From assembly GCF_026212465.1 (NCBI RefSeq), contig NC_080049.1, forward strand, positions 35,508,885-35,572,884: a stretch of DNA of 64,000 nt, read 5' to 3'. This document shows, in pieces, positions 1 to 10,150 of the stretch. Positions within the stretch are counted from its first letter, which is position 1. Each line of letters begins with the position of its first letter. The notes under the pieces were generated by a model. The model made no database searches and was not told the origin of the DNA. It saw only the letters and a program-made list of their open reading frames with translations. The translations under genes and the position numbers were made by a program. This DNA comes from Amaranthus tricolor. Lineage: Eukaryota; Streptophyta; Magnoliopsida; Caryophyllales; Amaranthaceae.

Positions 1-1872
1 TTTGCTTTGTATGATATTATTTAATTTGAGATCAAACCTAATCTTAATTCAACTTTTCTGACATTTGAAATTTTATTAATATTCTAAACTTAATTACATC
101 TATTTATATTTAATAAGTTGTATTTTGCTTTTAGCTTAACTAGCCAAATTAGACGGTAGTATATATATAGAGAATCTTGACGGATATATATATATCAATG
201 GTTATACACATTTTTTCGGTTCAAGATTCCTTCTTTAGAAAAGTACTAGAAGATTTAATAAGCCACCACCAGCCGTCTTCTATGAATAATGAAGTTGTTT
301 TGAGTATATAGCTAGTTTGTTAAGACTTTTTTGCAACAGAGGTTAAATCTTAGGAATTAAACGGTGTCGTTTCTGGTATTGTATGAGCTTTAGATAAACT
401 AAAAGAAATAGACCCTTTCTACATAGAGTCGATTCTAAACTTAAATGAGTGTTTGGAAAAATAATAGACATGAACCTTATATATTATAATTAGCATTAAA
501 ACCGTAGACGTGTCATATAATTCTAAATAATAAGAGAACTACTTATAAATTACAAATTTTTAATTGTCTACTCATGAACTAACATTTTCTAAGCTCTTTT
601 TAACCCTGGGCCCTAAGTAAATGCCTATCTTGCCTATGGTCAAAAACGACCCTGAAATTAAATTTTAGCTTTGTTTTTAATAGAGAATTTGTTTTACTTA
701 ATTAATATCAGGTGTTTAGATCACGAGTTTGAATTTTATTCACCTTGAATTTCAAGTACAATATTAACGCAATTTGAAGATTTATGTTGTCAGGGAAGGT
801 TATGAGCATGTTCAATCTTATAGGGCCCCGAAAAATTAGAGACATCAATATTGAATTATGTAATATATGTTAAATATTTAAAGATACAGGCCTCTTAAAA
901 AAATATTATAATTTCTGAAACTACACGCGCTCATATAATTTTTGAGTTTTTGATCCGTGCCTGTATGTTGCTTTGCATGCAATCAAAAGACTTTTAGCTT
1001 TTAGATAATCCTTGTTCCAGCCAACTAGTTATAATTATTTTTTTAAAATAATTCTTGTTGCGGCCAAAGTTTAGTTGCCTAATTTTTAACCCATATAAGT
1101 TTGTTGAAAGTTAATTACGTGAGTCGTCCTATAACGAAAATAATGATAAATTGCTTTATAAGTTAGATGAGTAATATCTACTATGTACATAATTAATTTA
1201 ATTTAGTAATAAATCTCTTTTAAATTTATAAGTGAATTATCTTTATTTCTCTTTATTTAAATTGTAGAGTCATGTTTCTTGATAAATTCTATCGAATTTG
1301 GTATCAACAATTTGTATGTAGGCATATTAGAATAATCTTATTAGAGTTCTTATAGAATACGATTAGGACTATCTCAAATATTTTGGTGATTGAGTAAAAA
1401 ATAAATTATATAGGCCCTTAAAAAAGTATGTTTTTGTTATTTAAATGAATATATGGTCTGACCTTGAAATTTTTTAGGCATCTATATTTTTAATTTTAGA
1501 TTCTTTTGATTTATAGAGTTTATTTGCTTAACAGCCTAATTGAAATTCTACTTATTAGAAAAGTGAATTGAAACAAGATTTTGCAAGTAACCCCAATTTT
1601 GATACGTTAGAATTGGTGAATAAGACATATAATAAATGACTTGAAAAAAATAAAGGGATGAAATTAAAGAGAGAGATTAAAATTAATATTGGAGAATATT
1701 ACCAAAAAAGAAGAGTGCAAAGATTGAAAATAGAAATTGATTGCAAATATGTAGACTGAGTGATTAGAATAACTCGCTTACCTTATTATTTTTTTTAATA
1801 TAAAAAATATTTTATAGCAAAAATTTAGAAGAATCTCTAATTGAAGGAAATAATCACGTTAATTAAAATAAT
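1..1872. other. AT-rich intergenic DNA, no gene seen
   Basis: No coding region, RNA gene or repeat with clear ends is recognisable here. The sequence is AT-rich with short runs and stop codons in all frames. Confidence 0.6.
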
Positions 1873-2023
1873 ACATATATACTACTTATATACTAGAAAA
1901 TCATAATTAACACAACTCGTAATATTATACTCATAACTCGCCCTAACACCCTAATAGACACCTCTATTTCTATAGTTCCCAAGTTGGAGGAGAAAGTAAA
2001 ATAAAATACTCCTATATTATAGG

Positions 2024-2475
2024 TAGGGGTGTTCAAAACCGGATACCGGGTCAACCCGGTTTTCCGGATACTTAAAATTCTGTTCCGGATCCGACCCGGT
2101 TTAAACCGAGTACCCGGGGTGTTCGATTTAAACCGGGTCGGAAATCCGAGGTTGGAACCATGGAGGCGGTCGTCTCGTAGGGTGTAAAATGGTGAGGATG
2201 GTTGTTTTGCCGCCGGAAAGACAATGATTGAGGTAAGAAAAAATGGCAAGAGCGCCCTCATAAGTCATAACCGTTTACAGCCCCGTCCTTCTTGGTGAGA
2301 TCTGGTTTTGTTTGTCCGTGAAGACTGGAATAGGCGGCCCAAGGTAGAAGGAATCTGATAGATTAAGTCATTTACCCGGGTAATTTATCTGAATTTGGAT
2401 AACCGGGTAATTTACCCGGTTTTAAAAATCAGAATGTGGGTTTTCGAATCGGGTTTTCAAAACCGAACACCCCTA
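2024..2475. mobile_element. hAT-like non-autonomous DNA element (MITE)
   Basis: The element is 452 bp. It starts TAGGGGTGTTCAAAACCGG and ends CCGAACACCCCTA, giving inverted termini typical of hAT-type MITEs. It is flanked by an 8-bp near-duplication, ATTATAGG at 2016-2023 and TTTATAGG at 2476-2483, the length expected for hAT. The mirror site in the other palindrome arm has one uninterrupted copy of the target, so both ends are fixed by comparison with an empty site. There is no coding capacity. The interior is rich in palindromic ACCCGGT/ACCGGGT words. Confidence 0.88.
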
Positions 2476-2649
2476 TTTATAGGAGTACTAAATCTTCTTT
2501 TCTATTCGCTTTTCCCTTATTAACAGATTTGATTTTCTTGATCTTTTTCAATCTTGAACTTGTGGGCAAATTCAAGAACATATATATTCCTGGGCAAATC
2601 CCAATTCCCCCTACTAATCATTGCACAGACTTTTGTTCAATTTGGTACA

Positions 2650-3675
2650 ATGGAAAGTACAATAACTATGTCTGATCTTGAAAATCAAGTACTAACAAGT
2701 ATTTTTGTTGGATTACCAGCAAAATCTCTGCTACGCATCAAGAGTGTGTGCAAATCATGGTACAAAATAATCAATGACTACCATTTTACCAAGCTTCATT
2801 TTGAGCGGTCCAACCGCCTGTATTTGATTATATCAAATCCTGTTCTGCACTTGATTGATATTCACAAACTTCACAACCCCATTAAGTTGCCTTACCCATT
2901 CAATGATGTGGGTGATGATATTATCAGGGCAGCATTTTATCAATATACTCGTGTCGTAGGGATTAGTCGCGGCTTGTTCTGTTTCTACATGGATAAATCT
3001 CCATACACTGTTATCTTGTACAACCCCACAACAAGAACACACAAACTCCTTCCCTCAACGCCTCGTACTGGGTCTCCATGCGAAGCTGATACGAAAGCCT
3101 ACGTGGGGTTTGGTTATGATCCTGTTTCGGATGACTATAAATGTGTCAAAGTTGTTCATTATTGCAAGGGTAATAATTTTTGTAAGTACAACCCCGATTC
3201 TTTCAAGAATTTGGCATTGATTTATAGCTTGAAATCTGATTGTTGGAGGACAGGAATTCATGATGTTCCTGAATTCTTTGAATGCAATGGCCAAGATTGT
3301 ATCGATATAAACGGAACCCTTCATTGGTCTAGCAACGACGAATACCTAGGCGAAAAGGGTTGTCCAATAGTAACCTTTAATCTTTGGAATCAAACATTTG
3401 ACAAAATAATTGTTCCTAGTATATTTAGAGACCCAAGGATTCATGCTGTTACTTATCGTTTAGGAGTTCTTGATGATTGTTTGAGTTTGGTTATGAACTA
3501 TAATTACAGCAGTACTGAGCATTACTTTGATGTACATATTAAGAAAGGTAGATTTTGGATTAGGTTGTGTAAGATTCCTATACTGGATTGTGTTATTATT
3601 ACTTCAAGAGTATGGGCAAATTGTTGGTGGCCAATAACCGATTTGATATGGGCTATTTGGACATTAATAGTTTAA
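2650..3675 (+). CDS. F-box/FBA-type protein, left palindrome copy, C-terminus frameshifted
   Basis: F-box proteins are substrate receptors of SCF E3 ubiquitin ligases. The open frame gives 341 residues from the ATG at 2650, with an F-box near residues 8-50 (core LPAKSLLRIKSVCKSWY) followed by an F-box-associated (FBA) region with motifs such as ILYNPTTR and GFGYDPVSDDYK. An in-frame ATG lies upstream at 2554; I prefer 2650 because it directly precedes the F-box. Near 3588-3600 the FBA homology jumps to another frame, which stays open from 3588 to 3833 (residues such as NRFDMGYLDINSLKI). The main frame instead ends in an unrelated tail at 3675, so the product would lack the end of the FBA domain. 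The second copy carries the same break. A probable 3' intron starts at about 3830 (GTAAAC donor). Substrate unknown. Confidence 0.75.
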   Translation: MESTITMSDLENQVLTSIFVGLPAKSLLRIKSVCKSWYKIINDYHFTKLHFERSNRLYLIISNPVLHLIDIHKLHNPIKLPYPFNDVGDDIIRAAFYQYTRVVGISRGLFCFYMDKSPYTVILYNPTTRTHKLLPSTPRTGSPCEADTKAYVGFGYDPVSDDYKCVKVVHYCKGNNFCKYNPDSFKNLALIYSLKSDCWRTGIHDVPEFFECNGQDCIDINGTLHWSSNDEYLGEKGCPIVTFNLWNQTFDKIIVPSIFRDPRIHAVTYRLGVLDDCLSLVMNYNYSSTEHYFDVHIKKGRFWIRLCKIPILDCVIITSRVWANCWWPITDLIWAIWTLIV

Positions 3676-3833
3676 AGATTACGGATTTGAAGCTTCCTCA
3701 ATTGATACAAATTGGGGATGCTTATGTGTCTTCTGAGAACGTTCTTATGTTGAAAGACGATGATAGAGTTTTACAGGAAAATCCTCAAATTTTACAAAGA
3801 AGTCAAACATTATTGGAGACAACTCTCAGGTAA
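3588..3833 (+). pseudogene. Out-of-frame FBA C-terminal segment, left copy
   Basis: This stretch continues the FBA domain of the F-box gene (motifs FDMGYLDINSLKI and GDAYVSSENVLMLKD, typical of the family's C-terminus) but in a different frame from 2650-3675. It shows that the parent gene once read through here. It is unlikely to be translated on its own. The mirror segment is 6594-6839 on the minus strand. Confidence 0.7.
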
Positions 3834-4683
3834 ACAATTTGGCTTCACATTATGCTTTTTGTTTCACATATTCATTATTTGATTTTCATTGTTGTATGTT
3901 TTTGTTTTTGTAGGTAGTTGAGAGCGCATGGCACGAGTCTGGGACCTGGTTTTTATTTTCCTTCAAGCTAAGGTAATGAGTTCACGTTTTAAGTTTTTTA
4001 ATTCATATAATCTAGAAAATCATAATGCGTAAATAAGGCTGATTTGGGTTTTGAATACTTGGTTTGTATTGAATAATAATAAGAGGTACTGCCTCTATTT
4101 ATACAAGTAATAAGGACTAAAATAAAATAATAAAATATTACGAAATATTAAACTTAAGAAACTAAATCACAATAATATGAAATATAAAATATTATACCAA
4201 TATTCTACTTTCCTACATAATCAGGCTTAATTAATCTTTATGGTTCTTATTTGTTTTTCTTTCTACGATGGTTTTAAGGCCATTGTTAATTGTTAAAAAC
4301 TAATTTACGTGTTTGTGTCCTAATATTGACTATCTTGATGTTGCATTGAGTGCTTAACTTGTTCAATGTTGCAGGCTATTTGCCAGATAAAGTACCATTG
4401 AGGCATCGAAGAAGCTATGGAAGTGGGAATATTATATTCTGCAACATAAGAGGAAATGAATTCAATAAAAAAAAAAATTTAAATAGTATTGTTAAAAGAT
4501 AAAACAAGATGACTCTGCTTTGTGCAAGTAATAGAGTGCCCTAATTTTGATATTGTTCTTATAGATTGTGTGTACTATCTGATCTGCACTTGCTGGCTCA
4601 TATCAATGTAGATCATTCTTGATTGGTAATTGGCCTAACAAATGACAACCAAATCACATACTCCATTACTTATGGTACAAATA
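3834..4683. other. F-box downstream region (mirrored at 5744-6593)
   Basis: Probable 3' untranslated and intronic sequence of the F-box gene, with a TTTTTGTAG acceptor-like site near 3913 and later AT-rich stretches. No further coding region is seen. It is copied in the other arm. Confidence 0.4.
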
Positions 4684-5033
4684 GGGGTGCTAAATGGGTC
4701 GGGCACCCATTTTTGAGCCCTTATCCGGACCGTTTTTAGAAGGGCTTTGTATAGGATGAGTTGAAAATGGGCTATACCGAAAACATTCTCTACTACAATT
4801 AAAAGGGTGCAGGCTATAAAGCTAAATAAAGACCAGAAATGGGTCTTTGTAAATACTACATAGCATGACTAATAGATCATTTAATTATTATAAATGGCAA
4901 TGTCAAAAGAAATTATAAACATCTCTATATTATAATTATTATGAATTGATCATTTAATTTTAAAAGGCACTTATCCGGTTGTGCCTATATTTACTTAATT
5001 ATGAACCCGACCTGTATCCAGCCCAGTAAGACC
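4684..5033. repeat. Possible decayed hAT-type MITE (mirrored at 5394-5743)
   Basis: One end reads TAGGGGTGCTAAATGGGTCG and the other, inverted, has a loosely similar GGGCTGG...GGTCGGG run next to the truncated DUF761-type fragment. The terminal match is poor and no target duplication was found, so this is tentative. If correct, its insertion or deletion removed the 3' half of that gene. Confidence 0.3.
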
Positions 5034-5174
5034 TTAGGTACAATGTTGCCCATAGTGCTGTGGATTATTCCTCTTGTTCTTCCTAAATGGAGAAAGCACA
5101 TAAGTGAAGTATATTTTAGATTCATCCAAAATACTCTCTGTGCGAACTAATTTGTTTGATTTAGAAGACGACAT
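5034..5174 (-). pseudogene. Truncated DUF761-type small gene, left arm
   Basis: A 46-codon frame from the ATG at 5174 to TAA at 5034-5036. Residues 10-30 include LVRTESILDE followed by IYF..VLSP, closely matching the N-termini of the genes at 18740-18985 and 36996-37250. The acidic C-terminal block of that family (VDAEAE...) is missing and is replaced by repeat-like sequence, so this is a 3'-truncated copy. The start codon lies in the palindrome loop and the rest in the left arm. It is probably non-functional. Confidence 0.65.
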
Positions 5175-5267
5175 TTAATTTATTCTTCTAATTAATTAAT
5201 CTAATCTCTCTTAATTAATTTGAGTTGATCGGATTAAAATAAAGGTGTATTTATACATATAATTGTT
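5160..5267. other. Palindrome loop, 108 bp
   Basis: This is the unpaired spacer between the two arms. It includes the start codon (minus strand, 5172-5174) and upstream region of the left-hand DUF761-type fragment. The right arm lacks these first codons, so the duplication breakpoint lies inside that gene's coding sequence. Confidence 0.85.
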
Positions 5268-5393
5268 TCAAACAAATTAGTTCGCACAGAGAGTATTTTG
5301 GATGAATCTAAAATATACTTCACTTATGTGCTTTCTCCATTTAGGAAGAACAAGAGGAATAATCCACAGCACTATGGGCAACATTGTACCTAA
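5268..5393 (+). pseudogene. Truncated DUF761-type small gene, right arm, no start codon
   Basis: Mirror of 5034-5159. It enters at codon 6 of the fragment because the first codons lie only on the left of the loop. The same RTESILDE and VLSP motifs are readable on the plus strand, with the same early stop. It has neither start codon nor C-terminal block, so it is a dead fragment that marks the palindrome breakpoint. Confidence 0.65.
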
Positions 5394-6593
5394 GGTCTTA
5401 CTGGGCTGGATATAGGTCGGGTTCATAATTAAGTAAATATAGGCACAACCGGATAAGTGCCTTTTAAAATTAAATGATCAATTCATAATAATTATAATAT
5501 AGAGATGTTTATAATTTCTTTTGACATTGCCATTTATAATAATTAAATGATCTATTAGTCATGCTATGTAGTATTTACAAAGACCCATTTCTGGTCTTTA
5601 TTTAGCTTTATAGCCTGCACCCTTTTAATTGTAGTAGAGAATGTTTTCGGTATAGCCCATTTTCAACTCATCCTATACAAAGCCCTTCTAAAAACGGTCC
5701 GGATAAGGGCTCAAAAATGGGTGCCCGACCCATTTAGCACCCCTATTTGTACCATAAGTAATGGAGTATGTGATTTGGTTGTCATTTGTTAGGCCAATTA
5801 CCAATCAAGAATGATCTACATTGATATGAGCCAGCAAGTGCAGATCAGATAGTACACACAATCTATAAGAACAATATCAAAATTAGGGCACTCTATTACT
5901 TGCACAAAGCAGAGTCATCTTGTTTTATCTTTTAACAATACTATTTAAATTTTTTTTTTTATTGAATTCATTTCCTCTTATGTTGCAGAATATAATATTC
6001 CCACTTCCATAGCTTCTTCGATGCCTCAATGGTACTTTATCTGGCAAATAGCCTGCAACATTGAACAAGTTAAGCACTCAATGCAACATCAAGATAGTCA
6101 ATATTAGGACACAAACACGTAAATTAGTTTTTAACAATTAACAATGGCCTTAAAACCATCGTAGAAAGAAAAACAAATAAGAACCATAAAGATTAATTAA
6201 GCCTGATTATGTAGGAAAGTAGAATATTGGTATAATATTTTATATTTCATATTATTGTGATTTAGTTTCTTAAGTTTAATATTTCGTAATATTTTATTAT
6301 TTTATTTTAGTCCTTATTACTTGTATAAATAGAGGCAGTACCTCTTATTATTATTCAATACAAACCAAGTATTCAAAACCCAAATCAGCCTTATTTACGC
6401 ATTATGATTTTCTAGATTATATGAATTAAAAAACTTAAAACGTGAACTCATTACCTTAGCTTGAAGGAAAATAAAAACCAGGTCCCAGACTCGTGCCATG
6501 CGCTCTCAACTACCTACAAAAACAAAAACATACAACAATGAAAATCAAATAATGAATATGTGAAACAAAAAGCATAATGTGAAGCCAAATTGT

Positions 6594-6839
6594 TTACCTG
6601 AGAGTTGTCTCCAATAATGTTTGACTTCTTTGTAAAATTTGAGGATTTTCCTGTAAAACTCTATCATCGTCTTTCAACATAAGAACGTTCTCAGAAGACA
6701 CATAAGCATCCCCAATTTGTATCAATTGAGGAAGCTTCAAATCCGTAATCTTTAAACTATTAATGTCCAAATAGCCCATATCAAATCGGTTATTGGCCAC
6801 CAACAATTTGCCCATACTCTTGAAGTAATAATAACACAA
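6594..6839 (-). pseudogene. Out-of-frame FBA C-terminal segment, right copy
   Basis: Exact mirror of 3588-3833. It holds the end of the FBA domain in a frame different from the upstream part. That the frame break occurs in both palindrome copies means it predates the duplication or was spread by gene conversion. Confidence 0.7.
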
Positions 6840-7777
6840 TCCAGTATAGGAATCTTACACAACCTAATCCAAAATCTACCTTTCTTAATATGTACATCAA
6901 AGTAATGCTCAGTACTGCTGTAATTATAGTTCATAACCAAACTCAAACAATCATCAAGAACTCCTAAACGATAAGTAACAGCATGAATCCTTGGGTCTCT
7001 AAATATACTAGGAACAATTATTTTGTCAAATGTTTGATTCCAAAGATTAAAGGTTACTATTGGACAACCCTTTTCGCCTAGGTATTCGTCGTTGCTAGAC
7101 CAATGAAGGGTTCCGTTTATATCGATACAATCTTGGCCATTGCATTCAAAGAATTCAGGAACATCATGAATTCCTGTCCTCCAACAATCAGATTTCAAGC
7201 TATAAATCAATGCCAAATTCTTGAAAGAATCGGGGTTGTACTTACAAAAATTATTACCCTTGCAATAATGAACAACTTTGACACATTTATAGTCATCCGA
7301 AACAGGATCATAACCAAACCCCACGTAGGCTTTCGTATCAGCTTCGCATGGAGACCCAGTACGAGGCGTTGAGGGAAGGAGTTTGTGTGTTCTTGTTGTG
7401 GGGTTGTACAAGATAACAGTGTATGGAGATTTATCCATGTAGAAACAGAACAAGCCGCGACTAATCCCTACGACACGAGTATATTGATAAAATGCTGCCC
7501 TGATAATATCATCACCCACATCATTGAATGGGTAAGGCAACTTAATGGGGTTGTGAAGTTTGTGAATATCAATCAAGTGCAGAACAGGATTTGATATAAT
7601 CAAATACAGGCGGTTGGACCGCTCAAAATGAAGCTTGGTAAAATGGTAGTCATTGATTATTTTGTACCATGATTTGCACACACTCTTGATGCGTAGCAGA
7701 GATTTTGCTGGTAATCCAACAAAAATACTTGTTAGTACTTGATTTTCAAGATCAGACATAGTTATTGTACTTTCCAT
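6752..7777 (-). CDS. F-box/FBA-type protein, right palindrome copy, C-terminus frameshifted
   Basis: This is the mirror copy of the gene at 2650-3675. The 341-residue product from the ATG at 7777 is identical as far as I can read it; a single residue differs (Y to H) in the optional upstream extension to 7873. The layout is the same: N-terminal F-box, partial FBA region, and a frame break about 30 codons before the stop. The FBA end continues out of frame at 6594-6839. It points toward the palindrome centre, so its transcript converges with that of the left copy. As a possible SCF substrate receptor it would lack the end of its FBA domain. It could be a pseudogene, or it could be read as RNA only. 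Confidence 0.75.
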   Translation of the reverse strand: MESTITMSDLENQVLTSIFVGLPAKSLLRIKSVCKSWYKIINDYHFTKLHFERSNRLYLIISNPVLHLIDIHKLHNPIKLPYPFNDVGDDIIRAAFYQYTRVVGISRGLFCFYMDKSPYTVILYNPTTRTHKLLPSTPRTGSPCEADTKAYVGFGYDPVSDDYKCVKVVHYCKGNNFCKYNPDSFKNLALIYSLKSDCWRTGIHDVPEFFECNGQDCIDINGTLHWSSNDEYLGEKGCPIVTFNLWNQTFDKIIVPSIFRDPRIHAVTYRLGVLDDCLSLVMNYNYSSTEHYFDVHIKKGRFWIRLCKIPILDCVIITSRVWANCWWPITDLIWAIWTLIV

Positions 7778-8052
7778 TGTACCAAATTGAACAAAAGTCT
7801 GTGCAATGATTAGTAGGGGGAATTGGGATTTGCCCAGGAATATATGTGTTCTTGAATTTGCCCACAAGTTCAAGATTGAAAAAGATCAAGAAAATCAAAT
7901 CTGTTAATAAGGGAAAAGCGAATAGAAAAGAAAATTTAGTACTCCTATAATATAGGAGTATTTTATTTAACTTTCTCTTCCAACTTCGGAACTATAGAAA
8001 TAGAGGTGTCTATTAGGCTGTTAGGGCGAGTTATGAGTATAATATTACGAGT

Positions 8053-8365
8053 TGAAAGGTTTTTGGAGAAGGGGAAAGTCATTCTGATCCCTTTATTTTA
8101 TTAGATTTTATATAAAAGAGAGAACCATCTAGAAAAAAGCACTCTGAAAGACCATTTTGTGCTTTTGCTAGCTAAAATATATCTCAATACCTCCCTAGAA
8201 GAAGAAAAATTACTCTGATACCATGAAAGGTTTTTGGAGAAGGGGAAAAGGCATTCTAATCCCTTTATTTTATTAGAAAAAGCATTATATACAAAAGAGA
8301 GAACCATCTAGAAAAAAGCATTCTGAAAGACCATTTTGTCCTTTTACTAGCTAAAATATATCTCA
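8053..8365 (-). mobile_element. TRIM (miniature LTR retrotransposon)
   Basis: Two direct repeats, 8224-8365 (5' LTR on the minus strand) and 8053-8186 (3' LTR), begin TGAGATATATTTT and end CCTTTCA, with only 37 bp between them. That spacer opens on the minus strand with TGGTATCAGAGT at 8223-8212, a primer-binding site complementary to initiator methionine tRNA, and ends in a purine stretch (TAGGGAGG). ACGAG occurs just outside each end (8047-8051 and 8368-8372). There is no coding capacity, as expected for TRIMs, which depend on proteins from other elements. The left palindrome arm lacks it. Confidence 0.85.
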
Positions 8366-8415
8366 ATACGAGTTGTGTTAATCATGATTTTCTAGTATAT
8401 AAGTAGTATATATGT

Positions 8416-8914
8416 TGACAATCTGATTTTAATTATTATATACGGATTAAGAGTATTTTTGTCATTTCATTAAAAAAAATAGGAGACACAACGAAAAGGG
8501 TAGAGCCCTTAGCGGATGTTAGTCGACAGTGATGACTAATTCTAATACTTTGTTTTATATATATAATATATATTTGTATATTTGTATATACACAAAGCAC
8601 TTTTGTTCTTCCTACAAAAATTATAGCTGTACATCCCCTGTTTAACTTTAATTAGTATTAGTATTACTAATAAAAAGTTAAAAAAATTATATAAAGCATT
8701 AAAGCTCATAAGATATAGGATATACTTCCCATTTTAATTAGTATTAGCTGTACATATGGAACCCGAATCCTTATATCTGACAATATCCATTGTCAGAATC
8801 CTATACGATAAGTAATAGAATCATCCCTTGCGTTACTAATATACTTCCCAAAGATTAAATGTTAGTACTGGGCCGCCCATTTGACGACCAATCGCCTTTG
8901 CTTGACGACCAATT
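8416..8914. other. Intergenic spacer, no gene seen
   Basis: AT-rich spacer between the palindrome and the dead F-box gene. A short doubled word (TTGACGACCAAT near 8881 and 8902) is the only pattern noticed. Confidence 0.5.
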
Positions 8915-9279
8915 AATGAAGGGTTCCGTTTATATCGATACATTCTTGTTCATCCCAATTAAATAATTCGGGAGGATCATGAATTCCTGTCCTCCAACAA
9001 TCTAATTTCAAGCTATAAATCAATACCAAACTCTTGAAATTATCGATGCCATACACACTATGATCATTATCCTGGTAATAATGAAGAACTTTGACGAATT
9101 TTTAGTCATCCGAAACAGGATCATAACAAAAACCCATGTAGATGCTCTCTTCATCTTCGATTGTAGGCGGTGAGGGAAGGAGTTTGTGGGTTCGTGTTGT
9201 GGTGTTGTACACGATAAATGTGTATGGAAATTTCACCATGTAGAAACAGAACACACCGCGACAAATCTCTAAGACACCA
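8915..9279 (-). pseudogene. F-box pseudogene, middle part
   Basis: This is homologous to the FBA region of the palindrome F-box genes (compare 7099-7470) but clearly more diverged. In the conserved SDDYK segment the Y codon has become TAA (near 9100 on the minus strand), a nonsense change. Homology stops at about 8915, so the C-terminal third is gone. The upstream half of the same gene lies at 14684-15053, separated by nested retrotransposon insertions. Confidence 0.8.
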
Positions 9280-9626
9280 TGTTGGGATTTTTAATTTTCG
9301 CACCTTTTTTTTACGGTTACTTAGTTTTTGGGCCGATTTCTTTTGTAATTATTAATCTAATTTTTTTTTATCAAGTGACATACTATATAAATCCCTCTTG
9401 TAATTAGAATTAGGGGATGATGCATGAAACACAAAGTGAGAAAAACTAAAAGAAAAAAAAAGCTTGGAGAGCCATTGTTATGGTTTATTGTTCATCTTGT
9501 AATCTCCCAGTTTATAGTGAAAAGTTTATTCTTGGTGCCGGTAAATGTAGCTATCACATTGATAGTGAACCACGTTAATTTCTCTGTGTGATTTCTTTAT
9601 TGTTTGTTTGAATCTTTATTGCTTTC

Positions 9627-9943
<317 letters not shown>

Positions 9944-9955
9944 TGGTATCAGAGC
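9944..9955 (+). promoter_or_regulatory. Copia primer-binding site
   Basis: TGGTATCAGAGC directly follows the 5' LTR and is complementary to the 3' end of plant initiator methionine tRNA, the usual primer for Copia reverse transcription. Confidence 0.9.
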
Positions 9956-10150
9956 ATTAAAGATCTGCTCTATGATACCTTCTGCATTTTTTTTTCTCTT
10001 CAGCAATCACTGGAATTGCATCAAGATTCTGATAAAATTCAGAGCTCGTTTTCCTTGTTTTCCAGATCGAATTCTCAGAATTCTGATTAAAGATTCATCT
10101 CCCTTCTTCTTGAGTTGCTTTTTTTTCTTTTTCTCTCTTTCTTCATCAAA

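Larger units (their letters stand above)
1873..5159 (+). repeat. Left arm of large palindrome
   Basis: From about 2484 to 5159 every position i pairs with position 10427-i on the other strand with no indel seen. I found three mismatches by eye over about 2.68 kb. Outside the hAT-like insertion (1873-2023) the match continues but at about 97% identity, five mismatches in roughly 150 bp. The arm holds an F-box gene reading rightward and, at its inner end, the start of a DUF761-type gene reading leftward. The outer end is where similarity stops, near 1873. Confidence 0.93.
5268..8415 (-). repeat. Right arm of large palindrome
   Basis: Mirror image of the left arm, beginning at 5268 inside codon 6 of the DUF761-type fragment and running outward to about 8415. 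It carries the second F-box copy on the minus strand. A 313-bp TRIM retrotransposon (8053-8365) interrupts its outer part, while the left arm is uninterrupted at that point. The left arm in turn has a hAT-like insertion at a site that is empty here (near 7941-7960). Confidence 0.93.

Noticed and set aside
2833..3324. Antisense ORFs within the F-box copies (and mirrors at 7103-7594)
   Set aside because: They overlap the conserved F-box/FBA frame on the other strand and match no family.
1873..8415. Palindrome as a chimeric-read or assembly fold-over artefact
   Set aside because: Each arm has a different insertion with its own target duplication, and the outer arms differ by about 3%; an artefact would give identical arms.
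9944..9955. A tRNA gene suggested by the TGGTATCAGAG word
   Set aside because: Only the 3' tRNA complement is present, directly after an LTR, so it is a primer-binding site. No complete cloverleaf was seen in the window.
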